A stretch of 24,735 bases of DNA, taken from contig CAZVIK010000038.1 of the NCBI GenBank assembly GCA_964627045.1, forward strand, positions 1 to 24,735, in the 5' to 3' direction. This DNA is from CAZVIK01 sp964627045. GTDB taxonomy: Bacteria > Acidobacteriota > Terriglobia > Bryobacterales > Bryobacteraceae. A program made the position numbers and the translations under genes. Within the stretch, counting starts at the first letter, position 1; every line of letters begins with the position of its first letter. The notes beneath the pieces were generated by a model, which was not told the origin of the DNA, did no database searches, and saw only the letters and a list, made by a program, of their open reading frames with translations. Positions 15,115-22,652 of this stretch are shown here, piece after piece.

Positions 15115-16026
15115 CTACTGCATCTTGGCGGCTTGCGCCCGCATGGCCGTGATGTTGGCGACGGCCTGCTGGGTATGCGGACCGGCGATCTTGGAAGCCT
15201 GCTCGGTCAGGCTGATCGCTTCCAGTACGCGCTTCTTGTTGTTGGTCTGCGCGCCGAGCGTGAAGTTCGCCACGCCCAACTGGAACAGCGCCATGCCGTA
15301 CATCTGTCCGGAACCCTTGATGTAGGGAAGCGCGGCGCGCAGGCTCTTATCGGCCTGGAAGTAGTTCTGGCCCTGCGCCTGCACCATGCCCGTGTAGTAG
15401 TAGCCGCGGCCGAGCGCGAGGCCTTTCTTTTGGTTCCAATCGGCGTCCGACATGCCTTCGGGCTTCTGGGCCTTTCCGGCTGCCGAAATCAGCCGCTGCG
15501 CGTAGGTCGATCCCTGGCCCGTCTGCCCCTTGCCCATCGCATCGTCGGCCAGTACCAGCAGTAGATCCATCGAGTTGGGCAGGCTCGCCAACGCCTTCTG
15601 CGCGATGGCCGGGATCTTGGACGCTTCACCCTTCTTGGTGAGCGCTGCGAAGTAGACTTGGTAGCCGCCCTCGTCCAGGTACTGGCTCTTCGGGTTCTGC
15701 GCCTCCAGCGCCGTAAGCACTTCGATCGCGACATCAGGCTCGGCGCCCAACGCCGTGGAGTACAGCGCGTAATCGGCAAACTTCACCACATCCTTAGCCC
15801 AGGCGGAACGCGCCTTCCACGCCTCTTTCAGACTGGCATCGGCTGGCTCTTCCATCTCGGCCTGTTCTTTCGCCAGTTCGCTGGTCTCAGCCGCCAGCTT
15901 TTTGATCGCAGCCAGGTCTTTCTTGCTCTGCGCTTCTTTGAGCGCGGCAAGCGAATCGTCAAGTTCGTCGGCCAGCACCGGACCGGCCACCAGCAATGCG
16001 ATCAACGCAAGTACGGACAATTTCAT
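15115..16026 (-). CDS. Secreted helical-repeat (TPR-like) protein of unknown function
   Basis: This 303-residue protein begins with a clear signal peptide (MKLSVLALIALLVAGPVLA, cleavage likely before DELDD). The mature part is alpha-helical with a Lys/Glu/Ala-rich N-terminal stretch (about 20-70) and TPR-like helical pairs, such as GRGYYYTGMVQAQGQNYFQA and YGMALFQLGVANFTLGA in the second half. It should act in the periplasm or outside the cell as a binding scaffold, with no catalytic motif. ATG 16026 has GAGGAG 6 nt upstream and a good promoter (TATAAT), suggesting strong expression. Its low-GC leader contrasts with the surrounding DNA. The specific role is unknown. Confidence 0.8.
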   Translation of the reverse strand: MKLSVLALIALLVAGPVLADELDDSLAALKEAQSKKDLAAIKKLAAETSELAKEQAEMEEPADASLKEAWKARSAWAKDVVKFADYALYSTALGAEPDVAIEVLTALEAQNPKSQYLDEGGYQVYFAALTKKGEASKIPAIAQKALASLPNSMDLLLVLADDAMGKGQTGQGSTYAQRLISAAGKAQKPEGMSDADWNQKKGLALGRGYYYTGMVQAQGQNYFQADKSLRAALPYIKGSGQMYGMALFQLGVANFTLGAQTNNKKRVLEAISLTEQASKIAGPHTQQAVANITAMRAQAAKMQ

Positions 16027-16053
16027 GGCATTCTCCTCGTTACACCTAAGATA

Positions 16054-16083
16054 ATTATAGGACTTCGGTTCCCGGAATGGAAA
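16054..16083 (-). promoter_or_regulatory. Sigma-70-like promoter for the secreted helical-repeat gene
   Basis: On the minus strand TATAAT (16059-16054) is a perfect -10 box. TTTCCA (16083-16078) is an 18-bp-spaced partial -35. The -10 lies 27 nt before the ATG at 16026, and GAGGAG lies between them. It is the best promoter match I found in this GC-rich window. Confidence 0.55.
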
Positions 16084-16094
16084 GCCCCTTCCGT

Positions 16095-17450
16095 TCACGA
16101 CCCGGCTTTTGCGGCGAGCGGTTCGGTTCTGCCGGCAGGTCCGGCCAGCGAGTAATACGGCCGGTACTTCCCGTTCGCCCCGGCGGGGATTTCGCCCACC
16201 ACTACGACCTCGACCGCCGCCTGCCACCCTAGCGCCTCCCCGACGCGGTGCGACACCAGCGCCAGCGCTTCCGCCCCCGGTTCTTCGGCCGCGACCACTT
16301 TGATCCGGATGTAGTCGGTCCGCTCCTGCACGATCTGGTACCGCCGGAGCCACGGCGCCGACGTGACAAGCGGGCGAAGCAGGATGTAGGGATGCACCCG
16401 CCGCCCGTCCGGCATCAAAAACTCTTCGATGGTCCGGCCCACCACGGCGGTCAGCGTCGAGCAAGGCGCGCCGCAAGTGCAGCGATCCCGCCCTCGAATC
16501 ACCAAATCGTTGATTCGATACCGGATAAACGGCATTGCGAAGGAGTGCAGCCCGGTGGCGACGACTTCGCCTTGCTCTCCGGGCTGCACGGAACGGTCTC
16601 CGCTCACCACTTCCAAAATCAGGTTCCAATCGGCCACGTGATACACGCCCTGATCTGCGCATTCCGAGGCCACCAGGTTGAACTCGTGGCAGGCGTAGAT
16701 GTCAATCAACGGCACTCCGAAGCTCTCCGTGATCTGACGGCGCATCTCGGGAGTGCAGCTCTCGCCGGCGGTCTCCACGTAGCGCAGGCGCTTTCTGACT
16801 GGATCGCCCGGCTGCACCATTCCGGCGATCCACGACAGGCGGCTGGCCGAACCCACAAGGACCTCCGGTTCGGCCTCGCGCAAAAACCTAAGCGTGGCTT
16901 CGTCGCAGGAGTACAGCTCCGGAGGCGTTCTCAGGCGGCTGCCGATCACTCGTGCCAACTCTCCGTGGCCCGGCGCTCGCTCCAGGCCCGCCGGTTTCGG
17001 GGGGGTCACGCGAAAGCTGCAACGGCGGTCGGTCGGCCGCATTCCCAGCCGCAACTGTTCCTTAAGCCGGAACGCGCGCAGCAGGTACTCCTCAAACAGG
17101 GTGCGGCGGATCTTCAGCGGTTCGCCGCTGGTTCCGCTGGTGGAATGCAGAACCAGCCGTTCCGGGTCGAGCCCTGCGGCGACCAGATCGGCGGGATGTT
17201 GCCGTTGGAGGTCGGTGCGGGTGGTGACCGGAATCTTCGACAGGTCCTCCGGGCCGCGGATCTCGTCCGGACTGACGCCGGCCTCCGCAAACAACTTCCG
17301 GTAGTACGGGACATGGCGTGCCGCGTGGCCGACGATGGCCCTCACGCGCCGGGCCCGGTAGTCGTCCAGCTCTTCGCGGGACCAGATGTGTGACTGTGCC
17401 AGCGCCTCAACGGCGGCGGCGAGCCGGGATGGAGCCGGGAGGTATCGCAA
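16095..17450 (-). CDS. PaaK/CapK-like adenylate-forming enzyme (phenylacetate-CoA ligase family)
   Basis: This 451-residue enzyme of the phenylacetate-CoA ligase/CapK group of adenylate-forming enzymes activates a carboxylate as an acyl-AMP for transfer to CoA or another nucleophile. Visible parts are SREELDDYRARRVRAIVGHA (24-43), HVPYYRKLF, the phosphate loop HSTSGTSGEPLKI (102-114), YACHEFNLVASEC, FIRYRINDLVIRGRDRCTCG with a possible zinc-type Cys cluster, and a C-terminal domain ending GANGKYRPYYSL. The phenylacetate substrate is not implied, because paa genes are absent. TTG 17450 is the only start giving the usual N-terminus. It diverges from the ATP-grasp gene with 23 bp between starts, so joint expression and a joint pathway are likely. 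Confidence 0.87.
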   Translation of the reverse strand: MRYLPAPSRLAAAVEALAQSHIWSREELDDYRARRVRAIVGHAARHVPYYRKLFAEAGVSPDEIRGPEDLSKIPVTTRTDLQRQHPADLVAAGLDPERLVLHSTSGTSGEPLKIRRTLFEEYLLRAFRLKEQLRLGMRPTDRRCSFRVTPPKPAGLERAPGHGELARVIGSRLRTPPELYSCDEATLRFLREAEPEVLVGSASRLSWIAGMVQPGDPVRKRLRYVETAGESCTPEMRRQITESFGVPLIDIYACHEFNLVASECADQGVYHVADWNLILEVVSGDRSVQPGEQGEVVATGLHSFAMPFIRYRINDLVIRGRDRCTCGAPCSTLTAVVGRTIEEFLMPDGRRVHPYILLRPLVTSAPWLRRYQIVQERTDYIRIKVVAAEEPGAEALALVSHRVGEALGWQAAVEVVVVGEIPAGANGKYRPYYSLAGPAGRTEPLAAKAGS

Positions 17451-17459
17451 GATCCATTC

Positions 17460-17465
17460 TACAAT
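17460..17465 (+). promoter_or_regulatory. Candidate -10 box in the 23-bp divergent space
   Basis: TACAAT lies 8 nt before the ATP-grasp ATG at 17474. On the opposite strand TAGAAT (17461-17456) lies just before the TTG of the PaaK-like gene. Both would imply very short or absent leaders, and neither has a good -35. Weak evidence. Confidence 0.25.
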
Positions 17466-17473
17466 TACAGTTC

Positions 17474-18925
17474 ATGCCCGACGCCGCGGCCATCCGTGAC
17501 CTCTTCGGTCCGCTCCGGATCCTTTGGCAGAACCGCTCCGCGTTCTACTCGATCGGATTGGACCGGTTCTGTCCGATCGGGGTCGTGGCGGCGTTGGATC
17601 ACGGGAAGGAGTACGACGCCTACCAGCGCGATACCGGCGTCCGCGTCCTGGGCGTCGACCGTGCGACCGGCCGCCGGCCGCGGCCGAGCGATCCGGCGCT
17701 GGAGAACATCGTCCCGGAATTGAAGCAGCAGATCCGCGCCGCAATCGACGATGCCCCTCCCGGTCCTTGGGCGGCCGTCTGTCCGTTGCCTTGCGAGGCG
17801 TTGCCCCGGCTGGCCGGAGAATGGGGCATGCGCTGCGTCTGCCACCCCGCGGCGCTCGGCGCGTGGCTTGGAGACAAATCCAACTACCTGCCGGAACTCG
17901 AACGTCTGGGCCTTCCGCACCTCGCCGGACGGTGGCAGCGGTTGGCCGGAGTCTCCTACGCCGATCTCTCCCGCGAGGTGGGCTCTCGGTTCGTGGTGCA
18001 GCGGACCACCGGCAGCGGGGGCGCCGGGACCTACTTCGTCCATTCCGAGGACGATTACCGTAAGGCCGCCGCCGCCGTGGGCGCCTCGATTGCCTGGGCG
18101 GCTCCGGAGTTGACCGGCCCTTCGTTGAACGTAAATGCCGTCGTGCTCGGCTCGGCCGTGGTGGTGGGGCCTCCGAGCCTGCAACTATCGGGACTGTCCG
18201 AGATCCGCGCCCGGCGCGGGACTTACTGCGGCAACGACTTCCTTTCGGCCGCCACCGCCGGTGCCGATGTGCTCGACAGCATCCGTTCGCAGACCACGCG
18301 CATCGGCGAGTGGCTGGGCGGGCTGGGGTTTCGCGGGATCTTCGGGCTCGATTTCCAGGTCGATTCCGAGTCCGGCGTCTGCTACGTGATCGACCTGAAC
18401 CCGCGCTGGCAAGGTTCGACGGTGATTTCCACGCAAGCCGAGGCCCTGGCCGGCCGTCTGCCCCTGGCGGCGGCCGAAATCGCCTGGAAGCTCGGCGCGA
18501 TTGGCGAGTCCGAAGTCGCCCCGCTCATCGACCGTTTTTTCGCTCCCCTCGAAGCCGCGCAGATGATGCTGCGCTCCGACGCGAACCCTTGGTACGCCGT
18601 TCGCGGCGACGTCATGCCCGGCGTTTACAACCGCCGCCCTCCGTTCGAGCATCGCCGCCTCGGCTACCGGTTGGAGGACCTTCGCGATCCGGATGAAGTG
18701 CTGGTGACCGGCGGTGTCCCGTATCGCGGTGCCTTGGTGGGTACGCGGGCCACCTTCGCCCGCGTCTACGCGAAACAGCCCCTGCTGCAACCGGCCGGAG
18801 ACCGCCTCTACCCCTGGGCCGCGGAGTTTGCCGGCCGCCTTTATGCCGCGTTGGATCTGGAACACCGCGCGGTTCCGGATTGGCCTGTCCCAGACGGCCC
18901 GTCTACAGGTTGTCGGGAAGCGTGA
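17474..18925 (+). CDS. ATP-grasp family enzyme
   Basis: This 483-residue protein has an ATP-grasp core (about 125-340). ATP-grasp enzymes join a carboxylate, activated as acyl phosphate, to an amine, thiol or similar group. I see the Gly-rich nucleotide loop VVQRTTGSGGAGTYFV (174-189), the strand GIFGLDFQVD (288-297) and the metal-binding DLNPRWQGST (307-316), close to the ExNPR motif of carbamoyl-phosphate-synthase and PylC-like members. About 115 N-terminal residues form a pre-ATP-grasp domain. The C-terminal 140 residues are of unknown type. ATG 17474 is preferred; upstream sequence in frame belongs to the opposite gene. The last 23 bp overlap the convergent coiled-coil gene. The pairing with an adenylating enzyme hints at a small-molecule or peptide modification pathway. 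Substrate unknown. Confidence 0.82.
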   Translation: MPDAAAIRDLFGPLRILWQNRSAFYSIGLDRFCPIGVVAALDHGKEYDAYQRDTGVRVLGVDRATGRRPRPSDPALENIVPELKQQIRAAIDDAPPGPWAAVCPLPCEALPRLAGEWGMRCVCHPAALGAWLGDKSNYLPELERLGLPHLAGRWQRLAGVSYADLSREVGSRFVVQRTTGSGGAGTYFVHSEDDYRKAAAAVGASIAWAAPELTGPSLNVNAVVLGSAVVVGPPSLQLSGLSEIRARRGTYCGNDFLSAATAGADVLDSIRSQTTRIGEWLGGLGFRGIFGLDFQVDSESGVCYVIDLNPRWQGSTVISTQAEALAGRLPLAAAEIAWKLGAIGESEVAPLIDRFFAPLEAAQMMLRSDANPWYAVRGDVMPGVYNRRPPFEHRRLGYRLEDLRDPDEVLVTGGVPYRGALVGTRATFARVYAKQPLLQPAGDRLYPWAAEFAGRLYAALDLEHRAVPDWPVPDGPSTGCREA

Positions 18926-19847
18926 TCGGAAGCGAGTTCTGCGTGCTGATATCCCGCAGCCGCTCGACCGCCGCCTTGTAGTTGTCGAGCATATTCTGCT
19001 GGACGCCGGCGCGGGCGTTGAACTGGCGCAGCGCCTCGGCGTGGGTGTCCAGGCGCGCCTGCATCCCCTGGGACGACTCGGCCAGTTTGGCGATGACGCC
19101 GGTGAGCCCCACGAGCTTCTCGGCTTGCGTGGCTAACAGCGCCTGCGTCGACGCCTGCACCTCGGCCGACTTGGCGATGGCCGCCTCCAGCCGCGCGAGC
19201 CGCTCTTCCTGTGCCGCCAGGCGGGCTTGCGCCACCGCGTGGCTCTCCGACGTCTGTGCGGCGATGGAGGCGATTCCCGCGAGCTTGTCTTCGTGCGCCT
19301 GGACGCGCTCGTGCAACGCCGTCTGGATCTCGGCCGCGTGCGCCAGGCTGGCGGCGATGCCGCTCCAGCGGTCTTCCAGCGTCTGCACACGCACCGTTGC
19401 CGCGATCTGCGCCTCGGCCGACTGCGCCAGTGTCGCGGTCACCGTCGCTAGCTGCGCCGACTGCGCCTCCAGCGCGGATTCCAGCGTCTGTGTCCGTTTG
19501 CTCGCTTCGCCGGCCGTCTTCTGTTCGATCTCCTGCAAAGCGGTCGACAGGCAGGCCGTGAGGCTTTGCGCGATGCGCGTCGCGGCTTCGCTCAGGCTGA
19601 CAGGATCGGGCGCCGGGGTCGTGGACGCGGCGGTTGGATCAGGAGCCGGAGTTGTGGACGCGGCTCCCGGTTCGGCCGCTTCCGTTGCGGTCGGCTCGGC
19701 CAGCGTGGCGGCGAATGACGGGAAATCGCCTTCGCCCGTGCCGCCACCCGTCAAGGAAGGCGAGAAGATCTCGTCCAGCCGTTTCCTGTAGGACTCCCGC
19801 AAATGCTCATTGGAAGTACCGCCGTTTCTCAGTGATTTCAGAATCAC
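18903..19847 (-). CDS. Coiled-coil protein of five 28-residue repeats
   Basis: This protein of about 314 residues matches no enzyme family I recognise. From the N-terminus there is a short conserved-looking head (SNEHLRESYRKRLDEIF), an Ala/Pro/Thr linker with a duplicated AASTTPAPDP unit (DNA 19599-19664), then a long Ala/Gln/Glu-rich helix. The helix is built of five exact 28-residue (four-heptad) tandem units (DNA 19029-19448), each ending in Leu or Trp. A non-repetitive tail ends ITLPDNL. It probably forms a rod-like oligomer. There is no signal peptide or membrane helix. GTG 19847 has GGAGG 5 nt upstream; another GTG at 19883 in the same frame lacks one. Its stop lies inside the convergent ATP-grasp gene. 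Function unknown; tail-fibre-like, structural or chemoreceptor-like roles cannot be told apart. Confidence 0.75.
   Translation of the reverse strand: MILKSLRNGGTSNEHLRESYRKRLDEIFSPSLTGGGTGEGDFPSFAATLAEPTATEAAEPGAASTTPAPDPTAASTTPAPDPVSLSEAATRIAQSLTACLSTALQEIEQKTAGEASKRTQTLESALEAQSAQLATVTATLAQSAEAQIAATVRVQTLEDRWSGIAASLAHAAEIQTALHERVQAHEDKLAGIASIAAQTSESHAVAQARLAAQEERLARLEAAIAKSAEVQASTQALLATQAEKLVGLTGVIAKLAESSQGMQARLDTHAEALRQFNARAGVQQNMLDNYKAAVERLRDISTQNSLPITLPDNL
19029..19448 (-). repeat. Five tandem 84-bp coding units (28 residues each)
   Basis: Units run on the minus strand at 19448-19365, 19364-19281, 19280-19197, 19196-19113 and 19112-19029. They align without gaps, with a shared pattern near the middle (A-x-S/A-A-E-x-Q) and Q-x-x-E-x-x-L at the end. 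The copies are diverged at DNA level, so this is an old internal duplication, not a recent one. Confidence 0.8.
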
Positions 19848-19883
19848 CCTCACCTCCACGCTTTCCAGAGTAGATGCGCACAC

Positions 19884-20023
19884 CGGCTGGAAGGCAGTAA
19901 CTCCCGTACCGCTGCGGGTAGTTCGAACACCGCGACAATACTAGTACGAAGGTTGGGGCGGCTTGGGTGTTTCGCCAGCAGAGCACAGGTCGGCAACCGC
20001 GCGGGCTTTTTTCCGGAGGGAGA
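19884..20023. other. Intergenic space between membrane protein and coiled-coil gene
   Basis: These 140 bp hold a TACTAGTA palindrome (19939-19946) that contains a TAGTAT -10-like box on the minus strand, possibly the promoter of the coiled-coil gene, and a TTCGAA palindrome. No good -35, no intrinsic terminator and no RNA gene are seen. Confidence 0.4.
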
Positions 20024-21160
20024 TCAGGGTTTGTGTGGGAATGAAGGCGTGACGTTGCCAGCCGGGTCCACGCTCTGAGACGGAGGCGCCGCGGGACCAC
20101 GCCGGAACGGCGGCGCCAAACCTGCGACGGCTCCTAAAATCACCAGGCTTGCAGCCCAGAACTGGTGCGAGTAAGGCGCGAACGTGAAGTAGGGTTGGTT
20201 CGCGCGCCATGCCGCCGAAGGCCCGACGACGGCGAGCAGTCCAAGCCCGGCGGGAACTAGCCAACTCCGGATTTGCCGTGATGGCCGCGGCACAAGCACC
20301 TTGAGAGACACCGCGCTGACCAGGGCCGGCAACAGCAGTGTCCCAACCGTTATTGTCCAGGCTGTCCGTCGTGCCAGTACGGGCAATCCGACGAGTGCAA
20401 ATTCAAAACCCGGCATGATCGACGGTTTCCAAAACAGGTTCACGCCCGCCCTTGCCGCCAGCGACGCCGCTGTCGCCGACGCGACGAGCGGAAGCCACAA
20501 CCCCAGAAACCCGCTCAGCCAGACCCGGCGCGTCGTCGTGGCAATCCGTCCGAGTTGCCATCCAATTACCAGTGCTGGCGCGGCGGACAGGACTAACCCC
20601 TCAACATTCCATGATGGCGAGGGATAGTGAGGCCGGTAGGCGTTCTCCACTTGCAGGCCTCGCCAGTTCGCGGCCAGCATCCACGCCAACAACGCAGCCG
20701 CCACCACCAGGCCGCCAAACGAAAGCGGTTTCCACCAGGATCGGATGAAGCCAGCGGCCGCCACGATCGAGAGGAAGCCCACCGCGCCTGCCGCTTGCGT
20801 CCACATAAATCCACTCGATGGCAGGGTGTCAGAGGGACCGGCCGGAGTCAGCGAAATCACCGCGGTCTTCGCCGTCCACCAAATCCACGCCAGGTAACCG
20901 GAGCCGATCCAAACCACGGCGACCCATGAGAATCGACTGCGCTCGGCTTTGAACCTGCGGGCGAAGGCAGCCGGTCCCAAGTGACACGCGAACATCGCGA
21001 CCGTGGCGGCAATCACGACCGCACACGCGAACGCCCATTGTTGCTCAACCGGCGCGGTGGCGGGCCCGATCAGTTCCCAGCACGGGAGCGAGAAAAACAA
21101 GGTGGCCTCCAGCGCGATAAGCCACCAAAAGTCGTGTTCGCAGCGCTCCACTGACTCCAA
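20024..21160 (-). CDS. Polytopic membrane protein of unknown function
   Basis: This protein of about 378 residues has roughly nine or ten hydrophobic helices, for example ALEATLFFSLPCWELIG, FACAVVIAATVAMFACHLG, GGLVVAAALLAWMLAA and LVPAGLGLLAVVGPSAAW. Trp is abundant, and a short Pro-rich cytoplasmic tail closes the protein. I recognise no transporter or enzyme motif. The frame opens at TTG 21160 (MESVERCEHDFWW), with GTG 21151 as an alternative; neither has a strong ribosome site, so the start is uncertain. It lies 25 bp downstream of the Hdr operon's last gene on the same strand. The opposite coding order and lack of redox motifs give no functional link. Confidence 0.65.
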   Translation of the reverse strand: MESVERCEHDFWWLIALEATLFFSLPCWELIGPATAPVEQQWAFACAVVIAATVAMFACHLGPAAFARRFKAERSRFSWVAVVWIGSGYLAWIWWTAKTAVISLTPAGPSDTLPSSGFMWTQAAGAVGFLSIVAAAGFIRSWWKPLSFGGLVVAAALLAWMLAANWRGLQVENAYRPHYPSPSWNVEGLVLSAAPALVIGWQLGRIATTTRRVWLSGFLGLWLPLVASATAASLAARAGVNLFWKPSIMPGFEFALVGLPVLARRTAWTITVGTLLLPALVSAVSLKVLVPRPSRQIRSWLVPAGLGLLAVVGPSAAWRANQPYFTFAPYSHQFWAASLVILGAVAGLAPPFRRGPAAPPSQSVDPAGNVTPSFPHKP

Positions 21161-21185
21161 GATACCGTGTTTGCGGCCTCAACCC

Positions 21186-22352
21186 TTACGCCGCCACGGC
21201 CGGCCTGGTCGCCCCCTGCGGTGCGGCCTCTCCTGCCCGCGCCTTCTGTTGCACCGCGTGCAGATACAGCGCCAGCGGCCGGTAGAACAGGTGCGACCAC
21301 TTGCCGAACGGCACCTCCACCACCAGCATCGGCACCGCAATCATCAGGTGGATTACGTAAAGCACGTAGACCGGCATCGCCAGATTCACCAGCCGCGCCA
21401 GGTGCAGCAGTATTCCCGACAGACTCGTCAGAAGCAGCAGTACCGGGAACATCCAGTCGGCCAGGTCGCTGTACTTATGGATCTGGTCGCGTTTCTTCCG
21501 CCGGTCGCTCATGATCCACAAGGTCGCGCCCATGAGCACCAGCGTGGCGTAGTAACCGAGCAGGCTGGTCCAGTGGAACGACGTGTCTTCCACCTGGAAC
21601 CAGTAGAGAAAGACCACCACCAGCGCGAACATCGTGCCGTAGGCCGTCACCAGCAACAGATGCCGCAGCCAGTGTTTCGAGGAATTCGAGGCGCAGTCGC
21701 GCCAGCGCTTCTGCGTCAGGCCCTGAACGATGAACTCCTTGGCCTGGGTGACCAGCGCCCCGAGGGGCAGCGCGCCGCCTTCGCGCCGGACGAACCACAC
21801 CATCCGCGCGGCGTTGCTCAGCAGGAGGAGGCCCAGCACCGCCGCCATGGTCAGGTCGCCCCAGTGCACGATCTCCTTCGGCGCGAAGTGGCCGATGTTC
21901 ACGTTCTCCCGCGCTTCCGGATGTTGAGCCAATAACTGGAATCCGAAATTCGACGGCAACGTGAACAGCGCCAGCACCAACAGGGCCACCAGGCCCAGCA
22001 TGATCAGCTCCCAGCGCTCGTTCTTGTACATGAGCCGGCTCAGTCCGGTCCAATCGTACATGCTGATGAGCCAGCGGCGGCTGGCCATCATGAGTTTGCC
22101 GGGCTCGGCCTCGCGCGGGCAGGTATCCGAGCAGTCGCCGCAGTAGTAACACATCCAGGGGTCGAGCGACCCCAGCATCTTCTCCTTCAGTCCAAGCTGG
22201 ATGTAGCGGATGTAGCGGCGCGGGATGCTGGAATCCTGGCCGGTGAGCGAGCACGCCGCCGTACAATTGCCGCAGTTGAAGCACTTCATGGCCGTCTCGC
22301 CGCCATACTGGCCGAGCTGCGCGCTCATTCTGGGATCGACGCGGTAACTCAC
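21186..22352 (-). CDS. HdrC-HdrE fusion, QmoC-like membrane Fe-S/cytochrome b subunit
   Basis: This 388-residue redox subunit joins two modules. The N-terminal HdrC part (about 1-110) has two complete [4Fe-4S] motifs, CFNCGNCTAAC (C24, C27, C30, C34) and CYYCGDCSDTCP (C68, C71, C74, C78). The C-terminal HdrE/NarI-like part (about 112-365) has about six membrane helices and candidate haem His residues H227, H231, H317 and H335. This order is the one known from QmoC, which passes electrons between a cytoplasmic HdrA-like flavoprotein and the quinone pool. The GTG start overlaps the stop of the winged-helix gene as GTGA. It is the last gene of the hydrogenase/hdrA operon in this window. Cofactors and electron direction are inferred. 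Confidence 0.88.
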   Translation of the reverse strand: MSYRVDPRMSAQLGQYGGETAMKCFNCGNCTAACSLTGQDSSIPRRYIRYIQLGLKEKMLGSLDPWMCYYCGDCSDTCPREAEPGKLMMASRRWLISMYDWTGLSRLMYKNERWELIMLGLVALLVLALFTLPSNFGFQLLAQHPEARENVNIGHFAPKEIVHWGDLTMAAVLGLLLLSNAARMVWFVRREGGALPLGALVTQAKEFIVQGLTQKRWRDCASNSSKHWLRHLLLVTAYGTMFALVVVFLYWFQVEDTSFHWTSLLGYYATLVLMGATLWIMSDRRKKRDQIHKYSDLADWMFPVLLLLTSLSGILLHLARLVNLAMPVYVLYVIHLMIAVPMLVVEVPFGKWSHLFYRPLALYLHAVQQKARAGEAAPQGATRPAVAA

Positions 22353-22642
22353 TGGGCCGCCTCCTTCCGCTCATAACGGTAGTAGTCGCCGGCCAGTCCG
22401 GCCTCGGCGACCTTGCCGTACCGCTTCAGCGCCATCACGTACCACAGGACCTTTTCGCTCGGGATTTTGGTGTCGCCGGATAGCTCCGGCACCGTGCGCG
22501 GCCCGGCCTGCAGTGCGTCCAGGATGGCTTTGGTGGTATCGCGCTGGTCTTTGGTCATGGCCTTCTTCGCCTCGGTGAGGCCGCCCATGCGCTCACGAAA
22601 CACCTTCAAGTCTTCGCGCCAGTCTCGTTTCGCCTCGCCCAT
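22349..22642 (-). CDS. Small winged-helix-like protein embedded in the Hdr operon
   Basis: This 97-residue protein has a charged N-terminal helix (about 1-30, RDWREDLKVFRERMGG) and a compact winged-helix-like fold (about 33-90): KAILDALQAGPRTVPELSG, then IPSEKVLWYVMALKRYGKV and a short wing GLAGDYYRYE. It has no Cys and so binds no Fe-S cluster. It lies between hdrA (10 bp upstream) and the HdrC-HdrE gene (4-bp overlap), with AGGAGA upstream of ATG 22642. Such tight coupling to redox subunits suggests either an accessory part of the complex or a local regulator. I do not recognise a named family; the fold call is by sequence pattern only. Confidence 0.75.
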   Translation of the reverse strand: MGEAKRDWREDLKVFRERMGGLTEAKKAMTKDQRDTTKAILDALQAGPRTVPELSGDTKIPSEKVLWYVMALKRYGKVAEAGLAGDYYRYERKEAAQ

Positions 22643-22652
22643 CTCGGATCTC

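Noticed and set aside
16027..16662. Upstream extension of the secreted helical-repeat protein
   Set aside because: It runs into the PaaK-like gene in the wrong frame and would destroy the clear signal peptide starting at 16026.
19997..20012. CCGCGCGG followed by a T-run as an intrinsic terminator
   Set aside because: It would act on plus-strand transcription, but no plus-strand gene ends there; the arms are also very short.
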